A stretch of DNA of 64,000 bases from Periconia sp. R9002 (taxonomy: Eukaryota > Ascomycota > Dothideomycetes > Pleosporales > Periconiaceae). The DNA is taken from assembly GCA_023627715.1 (NCBI GenBank), contig JAMAHW010000087.1, forward strand, positions 1-64,000, given 5' to 3'. The translations under genes and the position numbers were made by a program. The stretch's first letter is position 1. Every line of letters begins with the position of its first letter. Positions 35,443 to 47,641 of the stretch are shown here, piece after piece. A model generated the notes under the pieces. That model was not told the DNA's origin, did not search any database, and saw nothing but the letters and a program-made list of their open reading frames with translations.

Positions 35443-37828
35443 TTAGTCAGACGGGGTATAGTGAGAAGATTCGTGCTTGCGAGCGGAACGGCGCTGACGA
35501 CGTCCGCGTTGACGTTCGCGTCTGCGGACACGACGTTGGAGGGCAAGTTCGTCTAATGGTTCCTGCTCTTGATGGTGGGTGTTGTCGTCTCCGGAACCAC
35601 GATGATCATCTTGACCTCGGTCTTGGCTGCGTTCGTAGTTGGACCTAGGTGCCCGAGTAGACATTTCCTCGGCCTCGCGATCGTAATAGTCTGTTCGGCC
35701 CCTATCAGGGCTGTTCAGGAGGTCGTAGTTGGGCCTGTAAGTAGATGCACGGGGATAGATGTTGCCACTACTGCTTCCATATTTGTACTTGGGGTCGTAG
35801 GGCGTATAGCTCCTACCACGATGGCTCCCACCACGACGGCTCCGGTGTTCGTAGTCGCCCTCGAATGGTGAAGCGTAGGATTCGTGACGTGAGCGAGTAC
35901 GTCTATCTCCCTCGTAATCGTCGCGCCGGTCCCTGTGCCTCTTACCACGACTGCTCCGATACTCATAGTCGGATTCGTATGGCGAGGTCCTATACCGGGG
36001 TTACAAAGTTAGCTATGTACAGCCAGGGTGGTAACAGTACATGACTAGTATCTCCACAGGCCACGCGATGTGGTGTCTCGAAAACAAAAGACTGGGTATA
36101 TACTTACGTTCTAGCGGTCTGAGAGCGATGCGAATCGCGTTCGAATCCTCGTCCATGCTCGCCGTAGCCGTCATCTCCAAAGCGACGTGCTGTGCTACGT
36201 TCATCTGCAGCCCGTTTTGCTCTATCGGCTGCTCCGGCGATGCGGAAATCATCCTCCTCATGCGAAGCATCACGTGAGAGACGGACGGAACCAGTGCCCC
36301 AATTGTTAGAGTAAGTACGCTGCTAGAGATGCATGTTAGACCCGGGAAAAACCGTGAAAAGAGCAGGAACAACATGCAAAAAACAAACGTAATAAAAGAC
36401 AAGCAAGAATCGAAACGCAAAAATCAAGTTCACAAACACATTCGCAGTTCAACGCACTCTTCGTCTGTCTTGCTCCCACTCCCTATCCCGATCTCTACCG
36501 CGGTCATAGTCGCGATCGCGGTCACGATTCTTCTCCCAACCGCGGTCCCGATCACGGTCACGGTCACGCTCAGGTTCGACCGCGACCTCTTCTTCATATT
36601 CTTCCTCTTCCGCCTGCCAATAACTGTTCACGATAGTAGTCTCTTCTTTTGCCCGCTTTGCGCTGAGCATGAACCTCACTGTGCCGGTCTGACCCCTGAT
36701 TCCGATAGTGGAAGGAGGGGCAGCTGTGCCAGGAGAGATTTGATCTGCAGGCGAGTTCGCATCGAGGCCGTTGCGGGTGTTGGATGCACCGTTTGTGTTT
36801 TGATCGGACGTTTGGGAGTCGACATTTGTGCCCACCTTTTCAGAGGCGTATTTGCAGTATCGAGGAATATTCTTACTGGAGGCTTCCTGGTTGAGACCAA
36901 TGCGGAGGTTGATGAAGGTTTCGAGGCTGTATAGCGGACCTACGAGGGTCGAGCTGCGATAGTGCGTATAGAGATCCAACAGGTCAAGCAGTGTTTCCAT
37001 GACCTCCGCTCGATCTATGCCCCATGATTTGTACTCTGCTATTCCAGTATCAACAACCTTGGACATGTCCTCGCCATGCAGGCGTGCAGAAAGTTCCAAA
37101 CACGCAATCGCCATGCCAATCGCGGTTTGCTTCAATGGCGCCCATGTCCGGTACAGATCGATGCTCAAGTCCCACGCAGTCATTCCTATAGGATCTAGTG
37201 GGAAACCCAATTGTTTGGCGATCTTGATCATCAGCTTCTGCGGATGTCGGGTACGGAAGTCGAAGCCCGCGCTCTTGAGCATGAGGCGTTCGAGCTCAAG
37301 GATGACCCTGGAGTGCTGTTCGAGACGCTAGAAGCCATACATGTCAGTACTACTATCGCATGTCACATTTGAAGGCGGAGAGGACATGTATCTCACCGGA
37401 TCGTCGCTACTAAGCTGTTCTCCAACATCGACTCTCAAATTATAGTGTGCCGCCAGGATCTCACGGCTTTTCTTCAATGTATCCTCAATCTTGCAGGCCG
37501 AGAAGAGTGCCGCAGCTGCCGCGTCTGCAGAGTTGTATTCGTGATCGGCATGTAGCAAGCGAAATTTGTGATAATAGACGACAGCCGTGTTGAAAGTGCG
37601 CACGGGAAGCTGGAGCGCGCGCCGCACCTGGTCGATGTAGGCCACACCTTGCAGTCGAGCGGCATCTTCTCTCGCATCGCTCATTCCGAGGTTGTTCAAG
37701 GCTTGCTGGATCGCGGATTGCAATACGTATGGTCTCGCCACTTCAATGTGGGACGGATGAGGGCCAATGCGAGCGTCTTTGGCTGGCCCAATGGCAGGCG
37801 CTTCGGCGGGAGAGGCGGTCGCCGCCAT
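35443..37828 (-). CDS. CTK2: CTD kinase I cyclin subunit (Ctk2) with RS/RD-rich tail
   Basis: Ctk2 is the cyclin partner of the Ctk1 kinase that phosphorylates the RNA polymerase II C-terminal domain. Exon 1 (37397-37828) and exon 2 (to about 36458) encode the cyclin fold: IGPHPSHIEVARPYVLQ, RALQLPVRTFNTAVVYYHKFRLLH, AAAALFSACKIEDTLKKSREI, then GFDFRTRHPQKLMIKIAKQLG. Exon 2 ends in RD dipeptides and reads into a stop at 36449. However, a donor GTGCGT directly before that stop, an intron 36323-36457, exon 3 (36108-36322), intron 35990-36107 and exon 4 (35443-35989) join without any frame break. They add about 250 residues rich in RS, RD, YE and SY motifs, giving about 687 residues. Exon 3 has no usable ATG of its own, which favours the fused model. 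The cyclin identity is firm; the tail is inferred. Confidence 0.8.
35990..36107 (-). repeat. intron with introner-like sequence, copy B
   Basis: A 118-bp intron in the CTK2 tail: donor GTAAGT, 3' block AGCTAACTTTGTAACCCC then GGTATAG. About 100 bases align with copy C, including TCGAGAC-CCAC and the 3' block. Confidence 0.65.
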
Positions 37829-38543
37829 GGTGGCATGCAAAGCGTCGCTCACTGTAAAGTAGAAAAAGAATGTAGGTGCTTCAACAGTGTAAAAGGTTGA
37901 TCGCAAGGGTGCTCTTCCAGCGGCAAGCGCAAAATCAGCAATGCCGCTCAGAGTGTGGTGGGGGAAGAGTCAAATGGCGAGGTGGGATTTTGTAAATGTA
38001 GGTCGACGGAGCTGCCCGCATTAGGTGTTTACAGCTATAGTGGTCTGTGCACGCGCGCTCTTGCCCAAACCCAACAGCTACCCAGCCTTGGACAGGCTTT
38101 CATGTGACGCGTGACGATGTGGCACGGCTAACACGAATGCACATATGTAATGCCGTAGATCCATCCCCGCAAAAGGGAGGATCACTTTTTCATTCTTCTC
38201 TAAAAACTCCATTACTGTTTTGATGGAACCATTCAATGACGGTTCACCTATGCACCCCTATATACACTATATGCGTTACCTTCCCCCCCTTCGTCCCAAC
38301 ATGGATATTACTGCGTCGTAGTCGTCAAGAAAATGAAGTATCCGGTGCCCTCGTTACCGAGCCGTGGCACAAATATTAGAAGGTCTAATGTAGAGTACCG
38401 GAATGAATCTAGACAGAACTTTTCTCCAAAAGTCCTGCGCTATTCTCATCCCAGAAGAATCGAATCAAGAACTCCACGCTATGGATGCCAACGCCGAATC
38501 TGCTAAAGTGCAAATCACACAGCAGTGGAAAGGGATCAAACAT
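37829..38543. other. CTK2 promoter / ERG5 3' flank
   Basis: No gene recognised. Contains one GACGCGTGACG sequence near 38106. Confidence 0.5.
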
Positions 38544-40351
38544 CTAAGCTTCCCGTTCAGAAAAAGTCAGTAGACAATCGTCCTGTTACATGTTAGTCGA
38601 TGCAACCTGGGTCCCAGAAACCAGGTCAACTCACCATGGGGAAGATGGTAGCAAAAACTTTGATCTCCTCGCTCTTATCCGTCACTTTGTGCTTCCAGTC
38701 CAACATCATACTGGCCTTTCCGATCATAAGCATAAGATTAGCTTGCGCGTATGTCTGTCCAAGGCAGTAGTGTGGTCCGGTTCCAAACACAAGCCAGTTC
38801 TTAGTCTGCTTATCCGCGTCGCCGGTGATCCATCGCTCGGGAACAAAGGAGTCCGGTTCAGGGTACGCCTCGCTGTCGTGGAGAGCCAAGTAGGTGGTAG
38901 GAATAACCATGGAACCCTTGGGAGCGGTGTATGTGTCGGTAATGGGGAAGTCCTTCTTTGCAACATAGGGGACCATGATGACGGGAGGGCGGTAACGAAG
39001 AGTCTCCTTGACGACGGCACGGGTCCATTGCATTGTCTCGATCTGATCCAAATCGATCGGGGCGTGGATGTCACCATTTCGGATCGCAATGTTCTCCTCG
39101 CGGACCTTGTCCAAGATCTCGGGTCGGTCAGCCATGATCTGGAACAACCAGGTGCAAGCAGATGAGGTGGCGTCCTGGGAAGCGAAGAGGAAAGTGAACA
39201 AGGTCATGGCAATCTCGAAATCAGTGAATTCGCGAAGGAGCATGGAGGGCTTCTCGTCGTCCGAAACCTTCTCGCCGGCAGCCTGCCTCTCGCGGTATTT
39301 GGTCGAAGCCTGGATGTTTTGGACCCAGAAGTCGAGGATGCAGTCGGCTTTGCCGCCAGCAGCCATACGAACCTTGCTCTTGGCGGCGCACTTGGAGAAC
39401 TCTTCCAAAACCATGTCGGCGGCCTTCTTGCCATACCAGCTCTTGGTGAAGGGAAGAATGATGGGGAAGTTGACAAGCTCAAGAGCGGCGGTGATGAGGT
39501 AGTAATCGTCGCAAATCTTCTTGATAGCTTCCTGGGTCATGTAGTGACCACAGAAGGTTCGGCAACTTAGGGCGCACTGCAATTCACGGAACATCGGCAT
39601 GAACGGAACGGGCTCGCCCTTGTTCTCAACCTGGGAGATGTTGACGAACTGCTTGAAGTAGTCGTTGTAGATCTCCTCCTGGATGGGAAGATACTGATTG
39701 AGAGCCGAGCGGGTAAACAGACCATTCAAGCCCTTGCGATAATCGACGTGGGCTTTGCCGTCGAGGAAGACCCAGTTCTGAGGGCGGAGGAGCTTGTACG
39801 CAGCATCGACGACGCAGGGTTTTACGAAGGTGGGCGAATTGAAGATCTTGCGGGCCATGTCGCGAGTGGAGGCGATAACGACGAACCTGAAGGAGCAGTC
39901 AGTATGCGCCACCGGTACAAACAAAACAATGCGGATCCCAAGCCAGTTTAGCTTCAGAGGGCGCGCGGAGGAGGCAATCGTACTTGTGGAAGACGGAGAC
40001 ACAGCTCAAGGGACCGGAGTGCCATTTTGCGTAGTACGCTTCAAACTTAGGGTTCATGGATTCGAGGAAGGGGCCCATGAAGGGCACTTTCATGGAGGGA
40101 CCGACGATGGTGCCCTTGTTCCAGATGTACTTGACTGGGGCGTGTTAGCTTGGGGGCGCGGGTGCAATTGGATGGGATCACGGCATACACTGGTCGTAGG
40201 CGACAGCGAGCATCAAGGCGGTCAAGACAAGCTTCCACCAAGTCATGTCGTTGAGAAGCCTCGAGAGCAGGCCATTGGTGTTGAACGAGGCCATGACCTG
40301 CGCGACCTTTGCGTCGGCGGTGGGCGAAACAAAACTCGCATTGGCAGCCAT
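38544..40351 (-). CDS. ERG5: sterol C-22 desaturase, cytochrome P450 61
   Basis: CYP61 introduces the C-22 double bond late in ergosterol synthesis, in the endoplasmic reticulum. Four exons (40189-40351, 39984-40134, 38635-39886, 38544-38582) give about 534 residues. An N-terminal hydrophobic anchor precedes [23 protein letters not shown]61-specific blocks include [34 protein letters not shown] and [19 protein letters not shown]450 motifs: helix [14 protein letters not shown], ExxR in KETLRYRPP, and the heme loop [11 protein letters not shown] with the Cys ligand. A 52-bp last intron (38583-38634, GACTAAC branch site) links IFPM to [12 protein letters not shown]; without it the protein would end in MVS and lose a conserved-looking tail. 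CYP51 was considered, but these blocks fit CYP61. Confidence 0.95.
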
Positions 40352-41075
40352 ATTGAAGTGCCTGGCGACGGTGAGGCGGGAGGGGAGGAAGAAAGAGGAG
40401 GAGGAGGTAAGGAAAACGAGAAGGAAAGACGAGGGGGTTGAAGGTTTGGAAGGATTCAATGGAGATTGATCCAGGGTCCCCTAGTACTAAAAGTCGGTTG
40501 ATTGGTTCATTTTGATTGCGGGCTTGGCAATCGCTCCCCCGTTAATCGCATTCTGCTCGCTCGGGACCGGAAACAGTGGTCGCCGGCAACGCCCAAGTGG
40601 TGTCATGCATAGGTACCACGATAACGTACCTTTGTACCTACAGTCATGATCATCCGGTGCTTTCTTCGTACCATCATCACGCCTGAGTTTGTTTCAGGGT
40701 TGCGTCTGTTTACTACTCCGCGCATCATCAACAACTTCATGATTCGCACGTCTTTCACGCCACTAAGCCAAATTTAATGTTCGCAGACATGCATTTGTCA
40801 CCAATCTAGGCCTCTCACACGACAAATAAATAAGCTGCACACTAAAAAAGCTCTAGCAGCCTTACCGTGCAGATTATCTTGTCGCCTGAGGAAGCCTCTA
40901 GTTATCCACAGTGCTAAACACCAAACCATTCATTGCCATAACGCTTTCGCTGTCATCAAACCGGGGTATTCCCAAATCCCATCCCATGCCCAGTTGCGCC
41001 AGTAAAATATGCTGCAGCTTTTCATATACACTCCGTGCTGTAGTAGACCCTTGAACCAATGGCCCACTTGAATAA
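40352..41075. other. ERG5 promoter / 3' flank of the CCCH-RRM gene
   Basis: No coding sequence recognised. The part near ERG5 is CT-rich on the gene strand. No sterol-response element could be assigned with confidence. Confidence 0.45.
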
Positions 41076-43578
41076 TCAATCCCATTGATCAGCGTCGTCA
41101 GCAACGTCCAAATCTGGATCCTCCTGCTTGATGGGAGCTTCGCCGTCATCTGCTTCATTCCTCGCCTTGCCATTTTGGTCCGCTTCGGCCTTGACAGCAG
41201 TTGCTTCCTGTTCAGTAGATCCCATCACTACTGACTCTCCATTGGGCACCCAAGAAAGTCGCAGACGTCCCACGCCTGGGATATACTCAGCTTCGTCGAG
41301 GAACTGGTAAAGTGGAAGTTAGTGTACAAGTCAGTCAGTGGGGCGGAGGGAGGTACACACCTTCTCAGCCAGGTAGCGTTCCGAGAAGCTAGCGACAAGA
41401 GTATTGGGGCGTTCAGTATGCGATTCAACATTCTCACAGCCGTCCACAATCTATAGTTGTTAGCCTAGTTCATCATTGAATCAGCGGGTTCCATGGTCTT
41501 ACTCGAAGATAAGTTCGTAGAGCAAGATCTTGATCTGAATCAGGTTCAATCCCGGCGATGGCGAGACGTTTTGGGCGATTATCCATCCTTTTCACGGAGC
41601 ATCGCAGTCTACCTCCACGTCCACGTCCACGATAACCTCCGCCACGATAATCACCACGTGCTGCAGCACCATTGCTGCTGATATTCCTGCTGGGAGGATC
41701 AATTGACGCATCGCGTTGAGCAAACAAGCCTTCAGCCTCGGCGTGGAGCAACGATAGATTGTTCAATAGAGCAACGTCCGAGGAATGGTACTCTTTCTCG
41801 CGTCTATCAATCGCCTCTTCGCCTTTGCTCTTGGCTTTCTCGGCTAGTTGTCGTCGAATCTCATTGATTTTCTGTTCATGAGCTCGGAGCTTACGCTCAA
41901 TCTCCTCTGCTTCGGCGTCCGTTTTCTCCATCTTCGCTCGCCTCTGCTCAAAGGCTTTCTGAGCTTCTGACTGCTGCCTTTCAAACTCGGCGGCGTCGAT
42001 CATTTCTTCGTCTTCTCCATAAATCTCAGGAATATCATTGTTGCCTGACTTGCTGCCGACGTGCACAGTCCGATAATGTCCAGTAAACGGGACCCCATCG
42101 ATCAGGACTTCGCCCTCTTGTCCTCGTCCTGGATTGAGTCGATTTTTATACCAAAAGACTCTGACAAATCTATTATCGAAAATGACTTTGGGGCTATCAT
42201 AAGCTCGTTGTGCCATATCATGGTTCTCATATTCAATAATGGCCATTCGCTTGTGGTCTTGCAACTGCACGTTAACGATATTGCCGAATTGTGAAAAGAA
42301 TTGTCGCACATCAAACTCGTGAAAGTGCTCTTCGGGAATTTGCTCCACTACCAACTTAGTATTGCGTCCACGTTTCGGGTGTATATGGCCTCTACCTTGA
42401 GGCGCAACAGGATTTTCATCTCGCAATGTGTTTGAGCGTGAGATGTTGGTGGCCTGGGATTGCAATGCAAGTGATGGGCGGGTTGGATCATATTCCGGCA
42501 CCTCGTCATTCACCGGCGTACTGATATGAGCAAAAGGACATAGTGTTCCTAAGAGACAAAACCCTTGTTGATCAAATGTCTCACATCTCACATTGTGCTT
42601 GGGGGGCGGGACATGTCCTGGATTGGCCATTGTCGGTGGCAAAGTAGGAGCACGTAGACCGAACAAGCTTGCCATGGCGGTTAGGAACGTGGCTGGATTC
42701 GAGAAATCAAACGCAGGGGGCGCAAACGATCCTAGGCCTGACTGAGCAGGAGCAAAGTCAAAACTCGATGCGGGAATGGTGGCCGCTGCTTCATGCTGCG
42801 AAGTGCTTCTGTCACTGGGCCTGGTGTGGTTGGAGTTGAAGTTCCCACCCCTTCGTGCTGCATGCCTTTTTGTAGGTCGATTTCCGGCATTAGGACTGCC
42901 ATACGGGCTCTGTTCGCCATTCATATGTTCGTCATCCAACATCCGTTTACGTGATTGTGGTCCTCGATTTCCATGAGTGTAGCCTGTCGAGGTATTCAAA
43001 TTTAGTCTTTGCGCTGCTGGGCCGATCGGGGGATCTCGCAAGAACGGCCTCGCGTGAGGCACAGGTCCGGACGGTTTTGCATGATTTCCGTACAGTCCTA
43101 CCTCATTGGTGCGCGCAGCTGACAAATTGGGCGATTGGGGATCGGATCCTGTGAACGAGGGTATCGGCGCGAACGATTGGGGACTTGGATCGAGGTATGC
43201 GGCGTGAGGTTCGTTCTTGACGGAGGTTTTTGGAAGCCAATCTTTCTGTTGGATACCCGACACCACTTTCTCAACAAATGAGGCGGCACCTGGAGTCGCA
43301 ATTAGCCCATGCTGCGTGTGTCCGTCGCTACCAAGTACGTACGATCTTGAAGAAATTCAGCAAGAGCCTCAGTGGCGTTCTGCTTCACAGCGTCGACGGG
43401 GCCATCGGCAGAGACAAGTGCTACAACGTATTCGGCGAGAATGTCGGGCGAAGCATCAGAGCTGAATCAAAATGTTAGCATTGCGATTGCGCGGCGCAGC
43501 TTGTTGAACCTACATTGCTTCGAGCTCTGGCAACAGCCATTGCTTAACAGCTTCCTTGTCCTCCTCCTCAAGCAACAT
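41076..43578 (-). CDS. RBM26/27-like RNA-binding protein (PWI-like, CCCH zinc finger, RRM)
   Basis: Animal RBM26/27 and fission-yeast Rmn1 act with Mtr4-type helicase complexes in nuclear RNA decay; a similar role is inferred. Five exons (43514-43578, 43343-43461, 41503-43289, 41361-41450, 41076-41303) join in phase to about 762 residues. The N-terminus MLLEEEDKEAVKQWLLPEL with DASPDILAEYVVALVS forms the PWI-like fold of this family. One CCCH finger lies near residue 290 (CETFDQQGFCLLGTLCPFAH). An RRM follows (TKLVVEQIPEEHFHEFDV; MAIIEYENHDMAQRAYDS), then a Glu/Arg coiled coil, an RGG-like stretch (about residue 625), a second RRM-like C-terminal piece and an acidic end. Start is set by the PWI-like exon; shorter starts would remove it. 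Confidence 0.88.
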
Positions 43579-44244
43579 GGCTGTGCCACAAGTCGCTTCC
43601 TACGTATCGTGTGCCTGTCAGAATTGTCAGAGAAAGTTCCGTGTATGGTGGAGTAGAACTTCTGAAGCTCTGCGAGGTATAAACGCGGAGCAAAGCACAG
43701 ACCACCCCGCGTCACGTCCGGGCGTAGACCCCACTATCAACATTGGGATAGCTACCTGCAGTCAGGGTCCATTGCCGTCACCCAAGGTTGTGCTTCCCCT
43801 CCTTGTTCACCTGCATTATGGGTCCGGATAGTGAATACATTTGTTGATGTCATATGCTATATTTTGTAAACCATTTGCAAGCCAGCAGTCTACTAACGCT
43901 AGTATCAATCATCCATTTCTGAACCTCTCTCTGCTCTTGGGTACCGATCTAAGTTTGGTAATTCACTTTCTACCATGCAATTGGCCCCGTAATCGTACTT
44001 TTCCTTCTTCTACAAGGATCAATGTCCATGTTAAGTCGTGCTAGGAGATACACGGATAAAGGAAAGGGGGAAGAAGATGAACGAAGAGGTAAATGTTATT
44101 TAAAAGTGGTAGTACAAGGTTGGCGTTGAGATTTTAAATATTATAGCTACCACATATATGCGCCAGGCATCGAAAACGTATCGCCTGAAATTTAATCAAA
44201 CTCTCATCAAGGGTGGTTTCAATCTTCCATAAACCCGCACTAAT
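43579..44244. other. intergenic region
   Basis: Promoter of the CCCH-RRM gene and 3' flank of the MFS permease. No gene recognised. Confidence 0.5.
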
Positions 44245-45950
44245 CTATGGTCTCCACCTGAACGACGGATGCTTCCAGTCCAAGTTCTGCTGCTGTAGCA
44301 TTGACAGCCCAGCCAGTTCTGCATCTGGCGTTTTCTTATCTCTGTTCGAATTATCCCTCTTCATCCACAAGAGGAGCAAAATCGAGAGTATTAAAATAGT
44401 CGAGCTTGTGGCAAGATTTAGTCCATTTCCGATATGATAATTCGGCTTGTCGAAAGGAAGGAAGCTCCATGTAGCAATAAGTCCTCCAACGTTTCCAAAC
44501 ATGACCGTAACTGCGATGGCTGAGGCGCGAGCAGTGTCGCTGACGACATTTGCGGAAACATGGGCGTTGCATAGCGCTCCGAATGCGAACGCACCGCTGG
44601 CAATAATGAACGTGGCGCCGTAGCGGACGGAGGGTGTTCCACTCGCAAGAAACATAATGTAGCCGACCATGATGAGAGGAGATCCGATGATGAAGAAGAT
44701 TGTGCGCTGGTCCCAGCGCCAGCTGAGGAAGGGGAAGAGTACTGTGAAGAATGCACCGACTACGTAAGGGGGTACCGTGTGGAGTTGCTGCGAGATGACC
44801 GTGTCTCGTGGGTAGATGGTTGCGACGATTGTCGGGGCAAAGAAAGCGAGGCCTTGGACGGTGATGTTGTCTAAGATATATGTCAGTAAACGCTGATCCT
44901 GGCTACATATCGACGCAAAGGAAATCTCAACATACTGAGCAGGAAAATGAATGATGTAGTAAGAGTGACCGGGCTGAAGATTCCCCTAAACGTCTTCGTG
45001 CGATCAATCTTATCCAGAACTTCTGTGGCTGCCACACGCTCAGACTTGACACGGGCGATTGCCAAATCCTTCTCTTCTTGTGAGAGCCACCTGGCTGTTT
45101 CGGGGCGATCCGTGAGTGTGATGAACGCAATGAGCGAGATACCAATGGTAATGATGCCCTCGATAGCGAAGATCATTCTCCATCGGTGGAGGGATCCAAA
45201 GCTATCAAGCTTCAAGATGGCTGACGCAAGCAATCCTCCAAAAGCTCCCGCCAGCGGAGCCATAACTATGTAAAGGGAAAGGCGGAACGCGAGTTCCGAC
45301 CTCCGATACCAACGGGACATGTAGTATGCTATACCAGGCAGCATTCCTGCCTCGAAGATACCAAGCAGGAATCGTACACCACATATTCCATGGATGTCAT
45401 GCACAAATGCCGTCCCTACAGAGCAGATGCCGAATGCGAGAGATATCGCAGGAATGAACCAACCCGGCCCGATCCATTTACAGGCCATGTTGGAAGGAAT
45501 CTCGAAGAGGATATAGCTGATGTAAAATACGGAAAGTACAGTGTTGTAGTCGTATCCGGTCAGCTTCAAGTCTTTTTCAAGCCCAGCAAGTTTCGCGTTG
45601 CCCTGTTAACCATCAGTGACTGTATTCCAGTCCGATCGATGAAGTCCAAGTGGTATGCGTACAATGTTGGCTCTGTCGATGAAGCAAAAGAGATATAGAA
45701 GCGCCACCGTGGGAACAATGTACAGATCGATCTTCCATCGCAGTCTCGCTTCGGCTTTAGGATCGAAGGTGACTAGAGCATGACCATATCTACCAAGTTA
45801 TAAGGCTTTCTGTCATGTCAAGAGGGATAAGGTAAAGAAAACTTACACGTCAGTGGCGGCGTTTCCCCGCCCAGCGACTTCGTGAGTCTCTCCTCCCTTC
45901 AGGTCTTCATACTGAGAGGCTGATGCCTTATCCTCGATAGGTTGCTCCAT
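44245..45950 (-). CDS. MFS permease of the anion:cation symporter (ACS) family
   Basis: ACS members (Dal5, Tna1 and relatives) import organic anions such as allantoate, nicotinate or vitamins; the substrate here is unknown. About five exons give some 495 residues. The family signature in helix 1 and after it is clear: VALLYLFCFIDRANIGNAKLAG, joined over an intron. SVFYISYILFEIPSNM is the helix 2 block, and VRFLLGIFEAGMLPGIAYYM with SRWYRRSELAFR the helix 4 block. The central loop is short and charged (SQEEKDLAIARVKSER), and helices 7-12 follow. The cytosolic N-terminus is acidic (EQPIEDKASASQYEDLKGGE). It has no evident link to the genes beside it. Confidence 0.9.
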
Positions 45951-47641
45951 GGTTTGTCTGATCTCGAACTTGAACGTAGGGTCAGTTATCGAGAAATGGA
46001 GCCGAAAACAGTGGACGACTATCAGCGATCTTCATCCGTTTTATAGTTGGTCATCCTGAATGGTAGGGCCATTGCTAGTAGCACAGAGCTGCTTAATACG
46101 GGCATACCCCACGTAACTGTCCATGGTATCCATCTCAACGCTAAGCCGCACAAATGCCCCGGGGCTGCTCCGTCACTAACTGTGCTCGACCCAAGAATCC
46201 GGGGAAAGGGCACGGCGAGCAGAAACGGGATTGGATCCGCGGTGGATTATGCGGAGCGCCCCAACTTGGCCCTGACTCGACACTGGCAATGCCTGCCGTC
46301 AACCCATTCCGTCCGTGATGACTTTTGCGGGGTACCTTTTCTGCGGCGCAGGTGGCAGCGTTTTGCGGCGCAACCACTTTGCCGATGCTCAGAGCCGATG
46401 AAACTGGTAATCCCACGCCATCCCGCATCGCCTATCTTTTATGTACATCATCCTGTATGTGCGGCCCGTCTTCCTCTCCCGTTTGCGATCTAATGCTATG
46501 CAATCTGTTTTTGTTTAGTCTTTTCCATCCACGAGATGAAATGCTGTATAAAATATGGCTGGCGCCCCACAGAATAGCAAAATTGCGCACCCCTTTTGGT
46601 TGTTGTTGACTGCTGTTTCTGCATGCGTTATCAATTATCTCCACTGCCAGGGAGTCTTCGATAGCGATATCATCTGAATTCTGACACCAACCCATGGTGC
46701 CGCGGAGGCTACAAGCTCTCAACAAGGCGGTCTGGGCTGATTCCAATCGTCATCGGCTCTTCGGACCACCTGAAATAGTTAACCCGCTTTTCATCGCTGC
46801 AACTGTCGACGTTGACTCTCCATAGACCCTACAGATTGAATGATGGCTGCTCCACTGAGATGGGACCACAATGCCTAGAGACAAGGTCACAGTGGAGTCA
46901 AGTTATCGATGCAGACCTCAACAAGAGCTATTACCGTGGGAACTTACATGTAACGGCTATCCCTGTCTTCTTAGGAGTGGATAGTATCAAAGAACAAGTC
47001 ACTAGGCTACGAGTAACTATCAGCTACGCTTAAATTACTTTTAAAGGTCAGATTGATCCAGTCCGACGACGTAGTCAAGAAGCCGAGGTAATTGTGATAA
47101 GTAACATTCTATGGCTTTTCGGTAGTCTTTGAATCTCGCTGATGCCTCTGAGTCCAGAGGATCGAGACCAACTCCACACGAATAAGTAGCAAGCAAGCAA
47201 GCAGGACTGGCATCTCTTCTCGAGCTCTTACGTTCCTCGGAATCATTAGGTGAGTTTTCGTGGCTTTGCTAGTTTCTCAGCCAAGACATAGTCGGAGGTA
47301 CTACGCTTGAATATCCTTTCCGGGGATGCTTTATGCTAAGAGTTCAGCACTCAAACTGGCTTTCGTATTCTTGATTATGGGTTCTCAATACCGTAATCTG
47401 TTGTTAAGGTATGGTAAAGACCGTGTTTATTTAGATGGTCTGCGGCTGCTGGGCTGTCATTGTCTGGGCTTGCTTTTGCACGGATGTCTTCTCCGAGCCA
47501 TCGTGTCGTCGCGCCCTGGTATTAGTGGTGATTCTGCAACATGTAGGTAGTTGGGTATCGTGTAGATTCTGTTGCGCAGAACATACTTTCATATTACATC
47601 TCACTTCATATCCGATACTCCCGTGCTAATAATAGACGCTT
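45951..47641. other. 1.7-kb gene-free region
   Basis: Upstream region of the ACS permease (minus) and 3' flank of the alcohol-dehydrogenase-like gene (minus). Short open frames have no recognisable similarity. A GCAAGCAAGCAAGC microsatellite sits near 47190. Confidence 0.5.

Noticed and set aside
35238..35546. 102-codon minus-strand open frame over copy C
   Set aside because: It overlaps the CTK2 tail in another frame and runs through the candidate intron; no domain.
36136..36150. tRNA B-box-like GTTCGAATCCT
   Set aside because: It lies in the antisense of the CTK2 tail exon and has no A-box or cloverleaf around it.
38626..40351. CYP51/ERG11 instead of ERG5
   Set aside because: Blocks such as [20 protein letters not shown] and the [13 protein letters not shown] helix fit CYP61; CYP51-specific motifs are absent.
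46047..46746. Possible small genes in the 1.7-kb gap
   Set aside because: Overlapping open frames on both strands with no recognisable similarity, splice pattern or conserved motif.
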